The translations under genes and the position numbers were made by a program. A stretch of DNA of 64,000 nt from Kaustia mangrovi (lineage in GTDB: Bacteria; Pseudomonadota; Alphaproteobacteria; Rhizobiales; Im1): contig NZ_CP058214.1 in assembly GCF_015482775.1 (NCBI RefSeq), positions 4,330,501 to 4,394,500 on the forward strand, in the 5' to 3' direction. Under the pieces are notes generated by a model. It ran no database searches, had not been told where the DNA came from, and saw nothing but the letters and a program-made list of their open reading frames with translations. Positions 39,965 to 50,966 of the stretch are shown one piece after another. Every line of letters begins with the position of its first letter. Positions within the stretch are counted from its first letter, which is position 1.

Positions 39965-41053
39965 ATGCTTTATCTCTTGCTCGTCGATCTGAGCGACCAG
40001 CTGTCGGTGTTCAATGTCTTCCGGTACATCACCTTCCGGACCGGGGGCGCCATCGTCACCGCGCTCGCCTTCGTGTTCCTGTTCGGCCCGGGGCTGATCG
40101 CGCTGCTGCGCCTGAAGCAGGGCAAGGGCCAGCCGATCCGCGGCGACGGGCCGGAGCGCCACATCGTGGAGAAGCAGGGCACGCCGACCATGGGCGGGCT
40201 GATGATCCTGTCCGGCATCGTCGTGGCGACGCTTCTGTGGGGCGACCTGTCGAACGGCTATGTCTGGGTGGTTCTGCTCGTCACGCTGGGCTTTGGCGCC
40301 ATCGGGCTCTATGACGACTATCTCAAGGTCACCAAGACCTCGCCGCGCGGCTTCCGCAGCGGCGCGAAGTTCCTCATCGAGTGCCTGATCGCGGCGGCGG
40401 CCTGCTACGCCTTCATCCGGCTTGGCGACGCGCCCCTGTCGAGCTCGCTCACTTTCCCCTTCTTCAAGGACCTGATGCTCGATCTGGGCTGGTTCTTCAT
40501 CGCTTTCGGGATCTTCGTCATCGTCGGCACGGGCAATGCGGTGAACCTCACCGACGGGCTCGACGGGCTCGCCATCGTGCCGGTCATGGTCGCCGCGGCG
40601 AGCTTCGGGCTGATCGCCTATCTGGTCGGCAACGCCGTCTTCGCGGACTATCTGCAGATCCATTTCGTGCGCGGCACGGGCGAGCTCGCCGTGTTCTGCG
40701 GCGCGATGCTGGGCGCCGGCCTCGGCTTCCTGTGGTTCAACGCTCCCCCGGCCATGATCTTCATGGGCGACACGGGCTCGCTGTCGCTCGGCGGCGCGCT
40801 CGGCGCCATCGCGGTCGCCGCCAAGCACGAGATCGTGCTGGCCATCATCGGCGGCCTGTTCGTGCTGGAGACGGTCTCCGTCGTCGTCCAGGTCGTGTCC
40901 TTCAAGCTCACCGGCAAGCGCGTCTTCGCCATGGCGCCGCTGCACCATCATTTCGAGCAGAAGGGCTGGAAGGAGCCGACCATCGTCATCCGTTTCTGGA
41001 TCATCTCCGTGGTGCTGGCGCTCATCGGGCTGGCCACGCTGAAGCTGAGGTGA
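39965..41053 (+). CDS. mraY: Phospho-MurNAc-pentapeptide transferase MraY
   Basis: A 362-aa integral membrane enzyme making lipid I from UDP-MurNAc-pentapeptide and undecaprenyl phosphate. It has about ten hydrophobic segments. Signatures are [20 protein letters not shown] with the active-site Asp pair, [14 protein letters not shown], and [12 protein letters not shown] with the His motif. It lies 35 bp after murF. Confidence 0.97.
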   Translation: MLYLLLVDLSDQLSVFNVFRYITFRTGGAIVTALAFVFLFGPGLIALLRLKQGKGQPIRGDGPERHIVEKQGTPTMGGLMILSGIVVATLLWGDLSNGYVWVVLLVTLGFGAIGLYDDYLKVTKTSPRGFRSGAKFLIECLIAAAACYAFIRLGDAPLSSSLTFPFFKDLMLDLGWFFIAFGIFVIVGTGNAVNLTDGLDGLAIVPVMVAAASFGLIAYLVGNAVFADYLQIHFVRGTGELAVFCGAMLGAGLGFLWFNAPPAMIFMGDTGSLSLGGALGAIAVAAKHEIVLAIIGGLFVLETVSVVVQVVSFKLTGKRVFAMAPLHHHFEQKGWKEPTIVIRFWIISVVLALIGLATLKLR

Positions 41054-41060
41054 CGGCCCC

Positions 41061-42470
41061 ATGATCCCGGTCAAGACAAGCGCGGGAAGGACGGTCGCCG
41101 TCTTCGGGCTCGGCGCGAGCGGGCTCGCGGCGGCGCAGGCCCTGTCGGCGGGCGGCGCGCGCGTCCTCGCCTGGGACGATACGGAGGAGGCGCGCAACCG
41201 CGCCATCGCCTCCGGCATCGCCATCGCCGATCTCTCGCTCACCGATCTGAGCGACGTCTCCTCGCTGGTGCTGAGCCCGGGCGTGCCGCTGACCCATCCC
41301 GAACCCCATCCCATCGCGAGGCGCGCGCGCGCCTCCGGCATCGAGGTGATCGGCGATACCGAGCTGTTCTTCCGCGAGATCGCGGCGCGCGGGCTCGACA
41401 CGCCGGTCGTCTGCATCACCGGCACCAACGGCAAGTCGACCACCACCGCGATGATCGGCCATATCCTCAAGGCCGCGGGCCGGGACGCCGAGGTCGGCGG
41501 CAATATCGGCCGCGCGGTCCTCGATCTCAGCCCGCCCGTCGCCGGCCGCCACTACGTGCTGGAGCTGTCCTCCTACCAGATCGACCTGACGCCGGGCGCG
41601 CATCCGCAGGTCGGCGTTCTGCTCAACATCTCCCCCGACCATCTCGACCGCCATGGCAGCATGGAGAACTACGCCGCCGTGAAGGCGCGCCTGTTCACGC
41701 GCCAGACCAGGGCGGACACCGCCATCGTCGGCGTGGACGACGCCCATTCCATCGCGATCGCCGAGCGCGTCGCCAATCATGTCCGCGTCGTTCCGGTCTC
41801 CGCCACCCACGCGCTGGACACCGGCGTCCACGCCGCCGACGCGGTGCTCCACGACATGGAGGACGGCCGGGAGCGGGCGCAGGTCTCGCTCGCGGGCGTG
41901 GCCTCGCTGCGCGGCACGCACAACTGGCAGAACGCCGCGGCGGCCTATGCGGTCTGCCGCGCGCTCGGCCTCGAGCCGGCCGAGATCGAGGCGGGGTTGC
42001 ACAGCTTCCCCGGCCTTGCCCACCGGATGGAGGAGGTCGGCCGGCGCGGCCGCGTGCTCTTCATCAACGATTCCAAGGCGACCAACGCCGACGCGGCGGC
42101 CCGCGCGCTCGCCGCCTTCGACCGCATCTACTGGATCGTCGGCGGCCTGCCGAAGGCGGGCGGCATCGAGAGCCTGAAGGCCTATTTCCCGCGCATCGCG
42201 CGCGCCTATCTGATCGGCAAGGCGGCGGGGGACTTCGCGAAGTCCTTCGAGGGGGCGGTCGACTATGTGGTCAGCGGCACGCTGGAGGCCGCGGTCGCGC
42301 AGGCGGCGAAGGATTCCGCCGCGGATGGCGCCGAGGAGCCGGTCGTGCTCCTGTCGCCGGCCTGCGCCTCGTTCGACCAGTTCCGCAATTTCGAACTGCG
42401 CGGCACCGCCTTTCGCGACGCCGTGCAGCGGCTTGAGGGCGTGAGCCCGGGCAAGGGAGAAGCGGCATGA
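41061..42470 (+). CDS. murD: UDP-MurNAc-L-alanine:D-glutamate ligase MurD
   Basis: A 469-aa Mur ligase. It has an N-terminal Rossmann-like domain ([14 protein letters not shown]), the ATP loop GTNGKSTTT, the ELSSYQIDL and [10 protein letters not shown] motifs, and a C-terminal [10 protein letters not shown] segment. It uses D-glutamate made by MurI (7467). Its stop overlaps the ftsW start by ATGA. Confidence 0.97.
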   Translation: MIPVKTSAGRTVAVFGLGASGLAAAQALSAGGARVLAWDDTEEARNRAIASGIAIADLSLTDLSDVSSLVLSPGVPLTHPEPHPIARRARASGIEVIGDTELFFREIAARGLDTPVVCITGTNGKSTTTAMIGHILKAAGRDAEVGGNIGRAVLDLSPPVAGRHYVLELSSYQIDLTPGAHPQVGVLLNISPDHLDRHGSMENYAAVKARLFTRQTRADTAIVGVDDAHSIAIAERVANHVRVVPVSATHALDTGVHAADAVLHDMEDGRERAQVSLAGVASLRGTHNWQNAAAAYAVCRALGLEPAEIEAGLHSFPGLAHRMEEVGRRGRVLFINDSKATNADAAARALAAFDRIYWIVGGLPKAGGIESLKAYFPRIARAYLIGKAAGDFAKSFEGAVDYVVSGTLEAAVAQAAKDSAADGAEEPVVLLSPACASFDQFRNFELRGTAFRDAVQRLEGVSPGKGEAA

Positions 42471-43618
42471 GCCTCATCAGCCGGAAGGATCGCGGCCTCA
42501 TCGCAAACTGGTGGTTCACCATCGACCGCCTGTTGCTGACCGCGCTGCTCATCCTCGTCGCGCTCGGCGCCATGCTGTCCATGGCGGCCAGCCCGCCGGT
42601 CGCCGAGCGCCTCGGTGTCGATCCCTTCTTCTTCTTCCGGCGCCATGTGGTCTACATGGTGCTGGCGGCCATCGTGCTGGTCGCCACCTCCTTCCTGAAC
42701 CCCAGGCAGGCGCGGCGCATCTGCCTGGTGGCGCTGATCGCCGGCATCGGGCTGATGATGCTCGCGCTGGCCGTCGGGCCGGAGGTGAAGGGCGCGCGGC
42801 GCTGGCTCGATATCGGCCCGCTGTCGATCCAGCCGTCGGAATTCGTGAAGCCCGCCTTCATCGTGCTCACCGCCTGGCTGTTCGCGGAGAACCGCCTGCG
42901 CCCCGACATGCCGGGCGTCCTGATCGCGGGTGGCATGCTGGCGACCGTGCTCGGCCTCCTGATCCTGCAGCCCGACTATGGCCAGACCATTCTCGTCGGC
43001 GCGGTGTGGGCGGAGCTCCTGTTCCTGACCGGCATCTCCTGGACGCTCATCGCGGGGCTCGGCGGTGCGGCGATCGGCGGGCTCTTCTTCGCCTATACGT
43101 CGGTCAGCCACTTCGCCTCGCGCATCGACCGGTTCCTCAACCCGGAGGCCGGCGACACCTATCAGGTGGACACCGCCATCCAGGCCTTCGAGCATGGCGG
43201 GCTGTTCGGCGTCGGGCCGGGCAGCGGCACGGTGAAGAGCATCCTGCCCGATGCCCATTCCGACTTCGTCTTCGCGGTCGCGGGCGAGGAGTTCGGGCTC
43301 ATCGCCTGCCTCATCCTGCTCGGCCTGTTCGCCTTCGTTGTGGTCAGGGGCCTGCGTCACGGGCTGCGCGCGCACGATCCGTTCATCGCGCTGGCGGTCG
43401 TCGGGCTCGTGTCGATCTTCGGCTTCCAGGCGGCGATCAACATGGCGGTCAACGTGTCGCTCCTGCCGGCCAAGGGCATGACGCTGCCCTTCATCTCCTA
43501 TGGCGGCTCCTCGCTCATCTCCATGGCCTTCGCCATGGGTCTCGTCGTCGGGTTGACGCGGCGGCGGCCGGCCGGCTTCGCGCCACCGCGCGCGGGCCTC
43601 GTGGGCGCGACGGCATGA
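42467..43618 (+). CDS. ftsW: Septal peptidoglycan polymerase FtsW
   Basis: A 383-aa SEDS-family glycosyltransferase with about ten membrane segments that polymerises lipid II at the septum with FtsI. The [20 protein letters not shown] segment and the [10 protein letters not shown] segment near the C-terminus are family signatures, with the catalytic Asp region in the large periplasmic loop. It is coupled to murD by overlap and followed 7 bp later by murG. Confidence 0.96.
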   Translation: MSLISRKDRGLIANWWFTIDRLLLTALLILVALGAMLSMAASPPVAERLGVDPFFFFRRHVVYMVLAAIVLVATSFLNPRQARRICLVALIAGIGLMMLALAVGPEVKGARRWLDIGPLSIQPSEFVKPAFIVLTAWLFAENRLRPDMPGVLIAGGMLATVLGLLILQPDYGQTILVGAVWAELLFLTGISWTLIAGLGGAAIGGLFFAYTSVSHFASRIDRFLNPEAGDTYQVDTAIQAFEHGGLFGVGPGSGTVKSILPDAHSDFVFAVAGEEFGLIACLILLGLFAFVVVRGLRHGLRAHDPFIALAVVGLVSIFGFQAAINMAVNVSLLPAKGMTLPFISYGGSSLISMAFAMGLVVGLTRRRPAGFAPPRAGLVGATA

Positions 43619-43625
43619 GGCGGTC

Positions 43626-44782
43626 ATGGCAGTGACGAGGGGACCGGTGGAGGATCGGCGCAAGACCATCGTGCTCGCCGCGGGCGGCACGGGCGGGCAT
43701 CTGTTTCCCGCCCAGGCGCTCGCGGAGATCCTCGGCGAGCGCGATTTCGCCGTGCATCTCATGACCGACCGGCGCGGCCGCGACTATGGCGACCGCTTCC
43801 CCGCGATCCGCATCTTCGAGATCCCGTCGGCAACCGTCACGCCGCGCCAGCCGCTCAGGCTGCCGGGCCAGCTCTGGCGGCTCGCCACGGGCTATCTCAA
43901 GTCGCGCCGGCTCCTGAAGGAGCTCCAGCCGGCCGCGGTGATGGGGTTTGGCGGCTATCCCTCGATCCCGCCGCTCACCGCCGCCCGGCGCATGGGGCTT
44001 CCCGTCTTCCTGCACGAGCAGAACGCCGTCATGGGCCGCGCCAACCGGTTCGTCGCCGCCGAAGCGAGCCTCATCGCGACGGCCTTTCCCGAGGTCGCCA
44101 AGCTTCCCGAGGGCAAGGCCGGGTCCGCCGTCTTCACGGGCAACCCCGTGCGCGAGGCCGTCCACGACGCGGCCAAGATCTCCTATGCCCTGCCGGGATC
44201 GGAGGACCCGTTCCGCCTGCTCGTCTTCGGCGGGAGCCAGGGGGCGCAGATCTTCTCCGACGTGGTGCCGAAGGCCCTGACGGGGCTTCCCGCCGCCATG
44301 CGCCGGTCTCTGAAGGTGACCCAGCAATGCCGGCCGGAGGATGTCGAGATCGTGCGCGCCTTCTATCTGGAGGCGGGGATCGAGGCGGAGGTCGCGCCGT
44401 TCTACACCGACCTCGCCCGGCGGATCGCGCGTTCCCATCTCGTCGTCGCGCGGGCGGGCGCGTCGACCGTCGCCGAGCTCGGCGTGATCGGCCGTCCCGC
44501 GATCCTCGTGCCGCTGCCCCATGCGCTCGACAACGACCAGCTCCTGAACGCCCGCGCCTTCACCCGGGACGGCGGGGGTGGATAATCGAGCAGCGGGAGT
44601 TTACCAGTGAGAAGCTCTCCGCCCTCGTGATGCGCCTGCGCTACGACGAGGACCGGCTGGCCTTCGCGGCCGACGCCGCGCGCCGCTTCGGCACGCCCGA
44701 CGCGGCCATACGCCTGGCCGACGCGGTGGAGCGCGCGCTTAGAGCAACCTGCGTCCGGACGGACGCAGATAAGTTGCTCTAA
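43626..44782 (+). CDS. murG: MurG N-acetylglucosaminyltransferase, interrupted by an apparent 1-base deletion
   Basis: MurG converts lipid I to lipid II at the inner face of the membrane. The N-terminus has LAAGGTGGHLFPAQ, then GFGGYPSIPP, HEQNAVMGRANR and a C-terminal ARAGASTVAELGVIGRPAILVP. The frame stops at 44585 after DGGGG. Adding one G to the five-G run at 44574-44578 restores GGGGWIIEQREFTSEKL and a protein of about 385 aa. The last 13 codons lie in a palindromic repeat. Sequence error is more likely than real inactivation, since the gene is essential. Confidence 0.85.
44739..44782. repeat. Palindromic repeat forming the 3' end of murG
   Basis: TTAGAGCAAC (44739-44748) pairs with GTTGCTCTAA (44773-44782), and an inner CTGCGTCC pairs with GGACGCAG (44761-44768). 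The AGAGCAAC...GTTGCTCT ends resemble an intergenic repeat type known from Rhizobiales. The murG stop TAA is its last three bases. Another imperfect GC palindrome follows at about 44805-44840, before murC. Confidence 0.75.
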
Positions 44783-44877
44783 CACTTTAAGAACGATCAA
44801 CTTTTCTGCGCCCAGGTGGGTTCGCCTGAGCGCAGGTCGATCCGGCGCCTGAACCGATTTGAGGAAGGAACTCCGCA

Positions 44878-46299
44878 ATGAAAATACCGCGCGACGTCGG
44901 GCCGATCCATTTCGTCGGCATTGGCGGCATCGGGATGAGCGGCATCGCCGAGGTGATGGCCATGCTCGGCTACGAGGTCCAGGGCTCCGATATCGCGGCC
45001 AATGCCAATGTCGAGCGGCTCAGGGGCCTGGGCATTCCGGTGGCCATCGGCCATAACGCGGCCAATCTGGGCGAGGCGGAGGTCGTGGTCATCTCGTCCG
45101 CCGTCAAGCCCGACAATCCGGAGGTCGCCGCAGCGCGCGCCCGCTTCCTGCCGGTGGTGCGCCGCGCGGAGATGCTGGCGGAGCTCATGCGCTTCAAGTC
45201 CTGCGTCGCGGTCGGGGGGACGCACGGCAAGACGACGACCACCTCCATGGTCGCAGCCCTGCTCGACGGGGCGGGCCTCGACCCGACCGTCATCAATGGC
45301 GGCATCATCAACGCCTATGGCACCAATGCGCGCCTCGGCAAGGGCGACTGGATGGTGGTGGAATCGGACGAATCCGACGGCACCTTCGTCAAGCTGCCGG
45401 CCGATGTGGTGATCGTCACCAACATGGACCCGGAGCATCTCGACCACTATGGCAGCTTCGACAGGCTGCGCGAGGCGTTCCTCGCCTTCGTCCAGAACAT
45501 CCCGTTCTACGGCTTCGCGGTGATGTGCATCGACCATCCGGAGGTGCAGGCGCTGATCGGGCGGGTGACGGACCGCCGGGTCATCACCTATGGCAAGAGC
45601 CCGCAGGCCGATGTGCGGCTGCTCGATCTCGACTATGTGGACGGCGAGGCGCATTTCTCCCTGCGCTTCCACGACCGGCGGACCGGCGAGCAGACCGTGA
45701 TCGAGCGCCTGCGGCTGCCCATGCCCGGCGAGCACAACGCGCTCAACGCCGTGGCCGCCATCGCGGTCGCCCATCAGCTCGGCATCGGCGACGAGGCCAT
45801 TCGGTCCGCCCTTGGCGGTTTCTCCGGCGTGAAGCGCCGCTTCAGCCGGACGGGCGAGTGGAACGGCGTCGCCGTCTATGACGATTACGGCCACCACCCG
45901 GTGGAGATCGCCGCCGTGCTCAAGGCCGCCCGCAGGGTGGCGGAAGGCCGGGTGATCGCGGTCGTCCAGCCCCATCGCTACACGCGGCTCAAGAGCCTGT
46001 TCGACGATTTCTGCTTCTGCTTCAACGATGCCCATACGGTGGTGGTGGCGCCGGTCTATCCGGCGGGCGAGGCCCCGATCGAGGGCGCCGACCACAATGC
46101 GCTTCTGGAGGGCTTGCGCGCCCGCGGCCATCGCCATGCGCTGAAGATCGACGGGCCGGAGGAGCTTGCCGCAACGATCCGCGACATTGCCCAGCCGGGC
46201 GACATCGTGGTCTGCCTCGGGGCCGGCAGCATCACCCAGTGGGCCCACGCGCTGCCCGGCGAGCTGGCCGGCGCCGAACCGGCGAAGAAGCAGGCATGA
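44878..46299 (+). CDS. murC: UDP-MurNAc:L-alanine ligase MurC
   Basis: A 473-aa Mur ligase, the first amino-acid-adding step. [15 protein letters not shown] opens it, [10 protein letters not shown] is the ATP loop, and ESDESDGTF and [11 protein letters not shown] are MurC-specific. GAGGAAGGA precedes the ATG. A repeat of about 95 bp separates it from murG, and another repeat follows it, so this part of the cluster is less tightly packed. Confidence 0.97.
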   Translation: MKIPRDVGPIHFVGIGGIGMSGIAEVMAMLGYEVQGSDIAANANVERLRGLGIPVAIGHNAANLGEAEVVVISSAVKPDNPEVAAARARFLPVVRRAEMLAELMRFKSCVAVGGTHGKTTTTSMVAALLDGAGLDPTVINGGIINAYGTNARLGKGDWMVVESDESDGTFVKLPADVVIVTNMDPEHLDHYGSFDRLREAFLAFVQNIPFYGFAVMCIDHPEVQALIGRVTDRRVITYGKSPQADVRLLDLDYVDGEAHFSLRFHDRRTGEQTVIERLRLPMPGEHNALNAVAAIAVAHQLGIGDEAIRSALGGFSGVKRRFSRTGEWNGVAVYDDYGHHPVEIAAVLKAARRVAEGRVIAVVQPHRYTRLKSLFDDFCFCFNDAHTVVVAPVYPAGEAPIEGADHNALLEGLRARGHRHALKIDGPEELAATIRDIAQPGDIVVCLGAGSITQWAHALPGELAGAEPAKKQA

Positions 46300-46325
46300 G
46301 CGCCAGGACAGGACCGAGACCGACA

Positions 46326-46398
46326 CCGCTCATCCCGGCGAAAGCCGGGATCCCGGGCATCTTGGGCAGGAGATCCTGGCTTTCGCCGGGATGAGCGG
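46326..46398. repeat. Paired REP-like hairpin, type A, inside the dcw cluster
   Basis: Inverted units (46326-46352 and 46370-46398) with stem TCCCGGC/GCCGGGA, GAAA loop and outer CCGCTCA tag. The right unit has one change (CTGG for CCGG). It lies between murC and murB. A further 8-bp palindrome CATGCAGG/CCTGCATG lies about 20 bp downstream. Confidence 0.9.
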
Positions 46399-46498
46399 AA
46401 AATCGCAAGGGCCGGCCCATGCAGGCGGTCGCGTCCTGCATGAGGACATCGCAGCCCCGGCGAGACGGGTATGACGCAGTGAGATCGGGACCAAGGGA

Positions 46499-47452
46499 AT
46501 GAGACCAGCGAACGGACGGATCGATGGCGAGGCACTGCTGGCGCGTTTGCCGGAGGTGCGCGGCCGGCTCGTCGCGGAGGCGCCGCTGTCCGGTCTCACA
46601 TGGTTCCGCGTCGGCGGACCGGCGGAGGTGCTGTTCACGCCCGCCGACGAGGACGATCTCGCGGCCTTCCTCGCCGCCCTGCCGGGAGAGGTGCCGGTCA
46701 CGGTCATCGGCGTGGGCTCCAACCTTCTGGTCCGCGACGGCGGCGTGCCGGGTGTCGTGATCCGGCTCGGCCGCGGCTTTTCCGCGATTTCCGTGGAGGA
46801 GGGCTACAGGGTGCGTGCCGGCACGGCGGTGCCCGACGTGAAGGTCGCGCGGGCCGCGCTCGACAACGGTATCGCCGGGTTAACCTTTTTGAGGGGAATC
46901 CCCGGCACCATTGGCGGCGCGCTCCGGATGAACGGGGGAGCATACGGGCGCGAGACGAAGGATGTGCTGATCGGCGCGCGCGCGGTGGATCGGCAGGGCC
47001 GCCAGGTGAGCCTCGCTTTGGAAGACATGCACTACAGCTACCGCCATTGCGGCGCCCCGGATGACCTGATCTTCACCGAGGCGCTCTTTCAGGGCGAGCC
47101 GGGGGACAGCGACCGCATCGCGGAGGCCATGCGCGAGATTACCGAGGCGCGCGAGCAGAGCCAGCCCGTGCGCAGCCGCACCGGCGGGTCGACCTTCAAG
47201 AACCCGCCGGGCGAGAAGGCCTGGCAGCTCATCGACGCCGCCGGCATGCGCGGCTTCGCCGTGGGCGCGGCACGCGTGTCGGAAAAGCACTGCAATTTCC
47301 TCATCAACGAGGGCGGCGCGACGGCGGCCGATATCGAGGCGCTGGGCGAGGAGATCCGCAGGCGCGTGCGCGAGACCTCCGGCATCGCGCTCGACTGGGA
47401 GATCCGCCGCATCGGGGTGCCGGCGGGCGAAACGGCCAGGGAGACGGCATGA
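46499..47452 (+). CDS. murB: UDP-N-acetylenolpyruvoylglucosamine reductase MurB
   Basis: A 317-aa FAD enzyme that reduces UDP-GlcNAc-enolpyruvate to UDP-MurNAc. [10 protein letters not shown] and [14 protein letters not shown] belong to the FAD-binding domain, [18 protein letters not shown] is the signature, and [13 protein letters not shown] carries the catalytic Ser. It overlaps the ddl start by ATGA. Confidence 0.97.
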   Translation: MRPANGRIDGEALLARLPEVRGRLVAEAPLSGLTWFRVGGPAEVLFTPADEDDLAAFLAALPGEVPVTVIGVGSNLLVRDGGVPGVVIRLGRGFSAISVEEGYRVRAGTAVPDVKVARAALDNGIAGLTFLRGIPGTIGGALRMNGGAYGRETKDVLIGARAVDRQGRQVSLALEDMHYSYRHCGAPDDLIFTEALFQGEPGDSDRIAEAMREITEAREQSQPVRSRTGGSTFKNPPGEKAWQLIDAAGMRGFAVGAARVSEKHCNFLINEGGATAADIEALGEEIRRRVRETSGIALDWEIRRIGVPAGETARETA

Positions 47453-48381
47453 TGGCAGCACTGAACCCGCATATCGCCGTCCTGATGGGCGGCTGGTCCG
47501 CCGAGCGCGAGGTGAGCCTCGCCTCGGGCGAGGCCTGCGCCGCGGCGCTGGAGCGCAAGGGCTACCGCGTCACGAAGATCGACGTGGCGCGCGACATCGT
47601 GCGGGTTCTGGAGGAGCTCAAGCCCGACGTGGCGTTCAACGCGCTGCACGGCAAATGGGGCGAGGATGGCTGCGTCCAGGGCATTCTGGAAACGCTGGCC
47701 ATTCCCTACACCCATTCCGGCGTATGCGCCTCCGCCGTCGCCATGCACAAGGACATGTCGAAATCGGTGTTCCGGGCTGCCGGCATTCCCGTCGCCGACA
47801 GCGTCGTCGTCACGGTGGAGGAGGTCGCGGCGGGCCATCCGATCGACCCGCCCTATGTGGTCAAGCCGGTGGCGGAGGGCTCCAGCGTCGGCGTGCATAT
47901 CGTGCATGAGGGCGCCAACCGCCCGATGCAGGAGCTGCTTGCGGAAGCCGAGCTGTTCGCGGGCCATGTCCTGGTCGAGAAATACGTCGCCGGCCGCGAG
48001 CTCACCTGCGGCGTGATGGGCGGCGAGGCGCTCGACATCATCGACATCGTCCCCACCACGCGCTTCTACGATTACGAGGCGAAATACGCCCCCGGCGGCT
48101 CCCGGCACATCGTTCCGGCGGAGCTGCCGGAGGATCTCTACCGGCGCGTCCAGGCCCATGCGCGCGAGGCCTATCGCGTTCTGGGCTGCCGCGGCGTGGG
48201 CCGCGCCGACTTCCGCTACGACGACACGCCCGGCGGCACGGGCGAGCTCGTCATTCTGGAGGTCAACACCCAGCCGGGCATGACCGACACCTCGCTCGTG
48301 CCGGAAATGGCGCAGGAGCGGGGGATCGGCTTCGAGGATCTCGTCTCCTGGATGGTCGAGGACGCATCATGCGATCGCTAG
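47449..48381 (+). CDS. ddl: D-alanine-D-alanine ligase
   Basis: A 310-aa ATP-grasp enzyme making the D-Ala-D-Ala used by Mur[17 protein letters not shown] is the N-terminal signature. [25 protein letters not shown] and [10 protein letters not shown] mark the ATP-grasp core. It overlaps murB by 4 and ftsQ by 13 bases. Confidence 0.97.
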   Translation: MMAALNPHIAVLMGGWSAEREVSLASGEACAAALERKGYRVTKIDVARDIVRVLEELKPDVAFNALHGKWGEDGCVQGILETLAIPYTHSGVCASAVAMHKDMSKSVFRAAGIPVADSVVVTVEEVAAGHPIDPPYVVKPVAEGSSVGVHIVHEGANRPMQELLAEAELFAGHVLVEKYVAGRELTCGVMGGEALDIIDIVPTTRFYDYEAKYAPGGSRHIVPAELPEDLYRRVQAHAREAYRVLGCRGVGRADFRYDDTPGGTGELVILEVNTQPGMTDTSLVPEMAQERGIGFEDLVSWMVEDASCDR

Positions 48382-49295
48382 GACCGGGCAGGCCGCGGCG
48401 CCAGCGGCCGGTCTCGCAAGGCAGGGCCCCCTATCTCGCGCCGTCCGCGCCGCCGACGAGGCTGCAGCGGGCCAACGCGGTGCTGGAGCGCTGGTCGCGG
48501 CGCCTGAAGGGCCCGCGCACCGTCTGGCTGGCGCGCGGCGGCGCCATCGTCTTCCTCGGCGCGACGCTCGTCTACGGCCTGGCGGTCGGCGGCCATTTCG
48601 CCGTGCGCGGCAGCTCGCTCAAGGCGCTGCTCGACGAGGGCTCGGCCATGGTCGGGCTCGCCGCCAGCGAGATCTCCATCACAGGCCTCCATCGCCAGAG
48701 CCGCGAGGCGGTGCTCGCCGCCATCGGGGTGGAGGAGGGCCGCTCGCTCGTCGGCTTCGATGCCGCGGAGGCGCGCGACGCGCTGCAGCGGCTCGACTGG
48801 GTGGCCTCGGCGTCCGTCCTGCGCCTGTTCCCCAACCGGCTCCATATCGAGCTGCGCGAACGCGTGCCCTATGCGCTGTGGCAGGACGAGGGCGAGTTCT
48901 ACGTCATCGACAGCTCCGGCATGGCGATGACCCAGCTTCCCGTCCGCAAGTATCGCGACCTGCCCGTCGTGGTCGGCAAGGGCGCGAACGAGGCCGCCGT
49001 CACGCTCATTAACCAACTGGAAGCCCAACCGGCCCTAAAGTCGATGGTGCGCGCGGCGGTGAGGGTCGCGGAGCGCCGTTGGACGCTTTATCTGGCCAAC
49101 GGAATCAAGGTGGCCCTCCCGGATGGAAACGTCGCGGGCGCTCTCGCCAGGCTCATGACGCTCACGGATCGTTACGGGCTCATGACGCGGGACATTGTGA
49201 GTGTCGATCTGAGATTGCCGGACCGCGTGACGGTCCGTTTGTCGGACGAGGCGGTCGAGCGCGAGGCGAAGGGGCCGGCGCTCGCACGCAGGTGA
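48369..49295 (+). CDS. ftsQ: Cell division protein FtsQ
   Basis: A 308-aa bitopic protein. A basic, Pro-rich cytoplasmic N-terminus is followed by one membrane helix (about residues 58-78), a POTRA domain (about 95-165; VGLAASEISITGLHRQSREAVLAAIGV) and the FtsQ beta domain (VPYALWQDEGEFYVIDSSG). It organises FtsB/FtsL in the divisome. It starts inside the ddl 3' end. Confidence 0.94.
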   Translation: MRSLGPGRPRRQRPVSQGRAPYLAPSAPPTRLQRANAVLERWSRRLKGPRTVWLARGGAIVFLGATLVYGLAVGGHFAVRGSSLKALLDEGSAMVGLAASEISITGLHRQSREAVLAAIGVEEGRSLVGFDAAEARDALQRLDWVASASVLRLFPNRLHIELRERVPYALWQDEGEFYVIDSSGMAMTQLPVRKYRDLPVVVGKGANEAAVTLINQLEAQPALKSMVRAAVRVAERRWTLYLANGIKVALPDGNVAGALARLMTLTDRYGLMTRDIVSVDLRLPDRVTVRLSDEAVEREAKGPALARR

Positions 49296-49299
49296 GTGT

Positions 49300-50652
49300 G
49301 TGGTTGAGTACAATCGGGGCGTTGACGGGATGACTGTGGTTTCCCTCCATGGCCGCTCGGGGCAGGGCGGCACCGGCCTTAAGGATACATCGCCGATCAT
49401 CGCGGCAATCGACGTGGGCAGCACCAAGATCGCCTGCCTCGTCGCGGAGCTGCAGACGATCCGCAACCGCTCCTTCGGCGGCGAGAAGACCCGCCAGCTC
49501 AAGGTGCTGGGGCTCGGCCACCATGCCGCCCACGGCATCCGCCAGGGCGCGGTGGTCAATCTCGACGATGCGGAGCGCTCGATCAGGCTCGCCGTCGATG
49601 CCGCCGAACGCATGGCCGGCGTGACGGTCGACACCGTCTTTGTGAACATCTCCGGCGGGCGCCCGCGCTGTCACGGCCATACGGGGGCGACGCGGGTCGC
49701 CGGCACCGAGGTCGCCGACCAGGACGTCCAGGCCGCGATCCGCGCCGCGGAGGCCCATATCGACCCCGCCGGCCGCGTGCTCCTGCACATGACGCCCGTG
49801 CAATACGGTCTCGACGCGGCGCGCGGCGTGCGCGACCCGCGCGGCATGTTCGGCAAGCGCCTGTCGGTGGAGCTCAATGCGGTGACGGTCGAACCCGGCC
49901 CGTTGCGCAATCTCGCGCTCGCCATCGAGCGCTGCCACCTGACGGTCGCCGGCATGGTGATCGCGCCCTATGCGGCGGGCCGCTCCGTTCTCGTGGAGGA
50001 CGAACGCTCGCTCGGCGTCACCTGCATCGACATGGGCGGCGGCACGACCAGCGTCTCCGTCTTCATGGAGGGGCATCTGGTCTTCGCCGATGCCGTGCCG
50101 GTCGGCGGCCAGCACATCACCAACGATATCGCACGCGGCCTGTCGACGCCCGTCGCCCATGCCGAGCGCATGAAGACGCTCTATGGCAGCGCGCTGCCGA
50201 GCGTGTGCGACGACCGGGAGCTGCTCGCCGTGCCGCTGGTCGGCGAGCGGGGTACCGATACGGTCTACAAGATCCCGCGCTCCATGCTCACCGGCATCAT
50301 CCGGCCGAGGCTGGAGGAGACCTTCGAGCTGATCCGCGAGCGCCTCGAGGCGGCGGGCTTTGCCAAGCGCGCCGGCCGCCGGGTGGTGCTGACCGGCGGG
50401 GCGAGCCAGATGACCGGCGCGCGCGAGCTCGCCAACCAGGTGCTCGACAAGCACATCCGGCTCGGCTTCCCGCAGCCCGTCACAGGCATGCCGGAAGCCG
50501 CCCGCGGGCCTGCCTTCGCGGTGGCCGGCGGCCTTCTGGAATATGCGCTGAGGCCCGACGAGCACACCGTCGCGCTGCCCGACATGGCGACGTCGGCTGC
50601 CAATGGCGGCTACCTCTCCCGCGTCGGCCAGTGGATCCGCGAAAGCTTCTGA
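49300..50652 (+). CDS. ftsA: Cell division protein FtsA
   Basis: An actin-fold ATPase that anchors FtsZ to the membrane. AAIDVGSTKIACLVAEL is the phosphate-1 motif and CIDMGGGTTSVSVF is phosphate 2. VLTGGASQMTG is the adenosine motif. The C-terminal YLSRVGQWIRESF is the amphipathic membrane-targeting helix. GTG at 49300 has AGGTGAG upstream; ATG at 49330 is a good alternative and would give 440 aa. Confidence 0.95.
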   Translation: MVEYNRGVDGMTVVSLHGRSGQGGTGLKDTSPIIAAIDVGSTKIACLVAELQTIRNRSFGGEKTRQLKVLGLGHHAAHGIRQGAVVNLDDAERSIRLAVDAAERMAGVTVDTVFVNISGGRPRCHGHTGATRVAGTEVADQDVQAAIRAAEAHIDPAGRVLLHMTPVQYGLDAARGVRDPRGMFGKRLSVELNAVTVEPGPLRNLALAIERCHLTVAGMVIAPYAAGRSVLVEDERSLGVTCIDMGGGTTSVSVFMEGHLVFADAVPVGGQHITNDIARGLSTPVAHAERMKTLYGSALPSVCDDRELLAVPLVGERGTDTVYKIPRSMLTGIIRPRLEETFELIRERLEAAGFAKRAGRRVVLTGGASQMTGARELANQVLDKHIRLGFPQPVTGMPEAARGPAFAVAGGLLEYALRPDEHTVALPDMATSAANGGYLSRVGQWIRESF

Positions 50653-50966
50653 CGGGGGTCCGGTGCCGTCTGCCGGGGGCGCCCGCCGCGCAGCGATTCA
50701 GGACTCGCCTCCCTTTCCGAATCGGGGAATCATACCGGGGTCATTCGCTGTCGCGCCCACCGGCGCCCGCATGGCTTGTGGAAAACTTTGCCGTCCGCAC
50801 CGTCCGGTCGCGTGGGGATGCCCCGTGCATGCGGGATTCGCGGTCAACGGTTGCCATCCGGACCGGCCCGCGAGGGCCGCGCCGGGGCAATTGGTAAACC
50901 CGCGTTAACCTTTTGTTATCCTCTTAGTAAGAATGATTGCTGCGGGGATACAAACGGACGCCAGCC
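50653..50966 (+). promoter_or_regulatory. ftsZ upstream region with GANTC cluster and CtrA-like box
   Basis: This 314-bp gap holds no gene. GANTC, the CcrM methylation site, occurs at 50695, 50702, 50719, 50727 and 50835, four of them within 37 bp. TTAA-N7-TTAT at 50905-50919 differs from the CtrA box by one base and lies about 50 bp before the ftsZ start. In Caulobacter, CtrA and CcrM/GcrA control ftsZ; the same logic is inferred here. Confidence 0.55.
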
